DNA from: an uncultured Lachnospiraceae bacterium
GTDB taxonomy: Bacteria > Bacillota > Clostridia > Lachnospirales > Lachnospiraceae
Reading direction: 5' to 3'
Assembly (NCBI GenBank): GCA_902795625.1
Contig: CADBLW010000188.1
Location: 1-6,139, forward strand
Length of the DNA stretch: 6,139 bases
In this document: piece by piece, positions 4,501-6,139 of the stretch
How the letters are laid out: every line of letters begins with the position of its first letter
Position numbering within the stretch: the stretch's first letter is position 1
Made by a program: the position numbers and the translations under genes
The notes under the pieces: model-generated
What the model saw: only the letters and a program-made list of their open reading frames with translations
Told to the model about the DNA's origin: nothing
The model's database searches: none

Positions 4501-6110
4501 TTTGACTGTTGCTTTCTTTGAATGCTCCGCAGCTTCGCCCTCTTGCGTTTCAGGCGGTTCCTCTGGCGAATGCACAGGCACACCGCCACGGCCCCCAGGA
4601 AGAACAAAACGATGCAGCCGGCGATCCGCAGCACGCGGTTTGTATTTTCCTTCTTCTCCTGCTGCTTCGCGGCCTCCTCGGCCTTGCGGGCTTCCTCCGC
4701 CAGTCTTGCCTGCTCGGCTTTCCGTGCCTCCTCAGCCTTTCGTGCCTCCTCGGCCAGTCTCGCCTCCTCGGCCTTGCGGGCTTCCTCCGCCAGTCTCGCC
4801 TCCTCAGCGAGCCTTGCTTCCTCAGCCTTGCGCTCCTCCTCGGCGATCCGCTCCTGCTCCTCGTAGGTCACCACATTTTCCATCATGTCGTTGCCGGTGT
4901 TCTGACCGACCGTGGTGCGGTAGAGGCCGAATTTTGCGATGCTGTGTTTATACTCGTCGTCGACTTTGAAGGATGTCCACTGCTGCGTCTCGTGTTTCTT
5001 GTACGCTTCCTTAGCGACCTCCAGTGACGTCTTTCCGCCGAATTCGGAAAGCGGTTCCCGCGTGGTGAGCTTCAGCGTGTTCTCGCCGTAGAGGTGCAGG
5101 TATGTCTTGGGTACATCCCAGACGCCGTACTTCTCCGCCGACTCCGGCAGAAATGTATCGTCCGCCGTGTGATCGATCACGTCGCGCAGCGCGGCGCAGA
5201 AAATGATGTGCCCGCCGTGTCCGTACTCACCGTTGATGTCGTGTGCGACGACAACGAGCGGTTTAAACCGCCGGATCGCCTCGCAGACGCTGGCCTTGAG
5301 CGCTTCGTAGTCGTACTTTTTCTTAGCCTCTGCGAGCGCTTTATCCGCCGTCTGATTGTAATCGATGAAAATGTCCTTGTAGCCCATGACGACCGGGTAA
5401 TTGCGGATGCCGCTGTACCACAGACCGTCAAGTCTCTCGTGCTCGCGGATGTGCGAAGACGAGCTGTACGTCCAGTGCTCGCACATGTACACAACCTGAA
5501 CGCGCAGCTTCTGCTGTCCGCCGTACTGGTTCAGCACCGCGCCCATAAAGAGGATACAGTCGTCAGAGTGTGTCGGAAACACCAGCATGTCCGCCTTCTC
5601 CAAAACGGGCTCCCACACCTGTACATCGTCGGGAAGTTTTCCCGCAGAGTAAGCGTAGATCTCGCAGATCTGCATATCCGAGTCGAGTTGGATCACAACT
5701 TCCTTCGCGCTCTCCTCAAGTTTTACGTAGTCGTGCAGGAAACCGTTCTCACCGTGGGTCTCCTCACGGCCGCCGTATAAAAGACGGTAGGGCTTCACTT
5801 CCGAGCCCCATTGAATGTAAACGCCGGCCATCTCCTGCTCGCAGGTGACGGTGATGGTGTCGCCGGCTTTGTACGCATTGCGGGTGCTGTATTTGCCGTC
5901 GCGAAGCTTCCCCGCATTGCTTCCGTTGCTCTCCTTTATGGTGATGGAGAGCGATGTCGCATCCGGCTCCGTGTCGGCAGCGTCTTCCCCTTCAGCCCGC
6001 GCCGGAAGAGCGGCAAGCAAAATCGCGAGAACCATCACAACCGCCCCCGCAGCTGCAAGAATTCCCGCGTGCAACCGACGCAATATTCTTTTTTCTCCGA
6101 ACATAAGCAT
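4491..6110 (-). CDS. Secreted, membrane-anchored PIG-L family deacetylase with discoidin-like domain and helical stalk
   Basis: PIG-L/LmbE proteins are Zn-dependent N-deacetylases, often acting on GlcNAc-type sugars; the substrate here is unknown. Of 539 residues, 1-39 form a signal peptide ending PARA before EG. About 52-157 look like an F5/8 C (discoidin) beta-sandwich. About 173-310 are the catalytic domain: FPTHSDD places zinc ligands H181 and D184 with base D183, and HDINGEYGHGGH (290-301) supplies H298 and the third ligand, H301. C185 replaces the usual Glu of HPDDE. Residues 421-480 are ten R-x-A-E-E-A hexads (some varied), 494-513 a membrane helix, and 514-539 a strongly basic, presumably cytoplasmic tail. 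The protein should therefore stand outside the cell on a stalk. The ATG at 6110 has AAAGGA (6126-6121) at 10 nt; an ATG two codons inside is a poorer alternative. It is unrelated to the atp genes and has its own terminator. Confidence 0.88.
   Translation of the reverse strand: MLMFGEKRILRRLHAGILAAAGAVVMVLAILLAALPARAEGEDAADTEPDATSLSITIKESNGSNAGKLRDGKYSTRNAYKAGDTITVTCEQEMAGVYIQWGSEVKPYRLLYGGREETHGENGFLHDYVKLEESAKEVVIQLDSDMQICEIYAYSAGKLPDDVQVWEPVLEKADMLVFPTHSDDCILFMGAVLNQYGGQQKLRVQVVYMCEHWTYSSSSHIREHERLDGLWYSGIRNYPVVMGYKDIFIDYNQTADKALAEAKKKYDYEALKASVCEAIRRFKPLVVVAHDINGEYGHGGHIIFCAALRDVIDHTADDTFLPESAEKYGVWDVPKTYLHLYGENTLKLTTREPLSEFGGKTSLEVAKEAYKKHETQQWTSFKVDDEYKHSIAKFGLYRTTVGQNTGNDMMENVVTYEEQERIAEEERKAEEARLAEEARLAEEARKAEEARLAEEARKAEEARKAEQARLAEEARKAEEAAKQQEKKENTNRVLRIAGCIVLFFLGAVAVCLCIRQRNRLKRKRAKLRSIQRKQQSKRI
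4671..4850 (-). repeat. Ten 18-bp coding repeats (R-x-A-E-E-A stalk) in the PIG-L gene
   Basis: Each 18-bp unit encodes Arg-(Leu/Lys/Ile)-Ala-Glu-Glu-Ala or a close variant. A 40-bp block at 4672-4711 recurs at 4762-4801 with one mismatch, 90 bp (five units) apart, pointing to unit duplication at the DNA level. Such tracts can expand or contract by slippage or recombination, so the stalk length may differ between strains. Confidence 0.85.
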
Positions 6111-6139
6111 GTGTCTCTCTTCCTTTCCGAATTCCGCCC

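Noticed and set aside
4671..4850. CRISPR-like array from regularly spaced repeats
   Set aside because: The units are contiguous 18-bp in-frame codon repeats without unique spacers and encode a helical stalk.
5177..5494. Minus-strand open frame inside the PIG-L gene in another frame
   Set aside because: It is Arg/Ser/Thr-rich, lies entirely within the deacetylase frame and has no ribosome site of its own.

Overview
The window reads almost entirely on the minus strand. It holds most of an F1Fo ATP synthase operon, preceded by one unrelated gene for a secreted, membrane-anchored PIG-L-type deacetylase. The high GC, the strong AGGAGG-like ribosome sites, the gene order atpZ-atpI-atpB-atpE-atpF-atpH-atpA and the protein sequences suggest an anaerobic Gram-positive Firmicute, most likely a GC-rich Lachnospiraceae-type Clostridium relative. 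That placement is inference from sequence character, not from a database match.

From right to left, in the direction of transcription: (1) 6110-4491, a 539-residue exported protein with signal peptide, discoidin-like beta domain, PIG-L deacetylase domain, a 60-residue R-x-A-E-E-A helical stalk, a C-terminal membrane anchor and a basic tail. (2) 4500-4415, a strong Rho-independent terminator that starts inside the last codons of that gene, then a weaker second hairpin with a T-tract. (3) 4414-4259, an AT-rich control region with an extended -10 promoter, an 18-bp dyad and a short leader. (4) 4258-1, the atp operon: two small accessory membrane proteins (AtpZ, AtpI-like), the Fo subunits a, c and b, F1 delta, and the first 291 codons of F1 alpha, cut by the window edge. 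The rest of F1 (gamma, beta, epsilon) is expected beyond position 1.

The c subunit has the residue set that binds Na+ in the Ilyobacter c-ring (Q32, E65, T66, Y70 at identical positions), so this enzyme is probably Na+-coupled. Translation signals vary along the operon. The c subunit, needed in many copies, has ATG with AGGAGG at 8 nt. Its neighbours a and b start with GTG, and alpha may start with TTG. Hairpins sit in the atpI-atpB and atpE-atpF gaps. The atpI-atpB and atpH-atpA gaps share a degenerate sequence pattern.

I found no tRNA, rRNA, CRISPR array, insertion sequence or phage gene, and no clearly new multi-gene system. The most unusual object is the stalked deacetylase, which has Cys in place of the usual Glu after its catalytic Asp pair.
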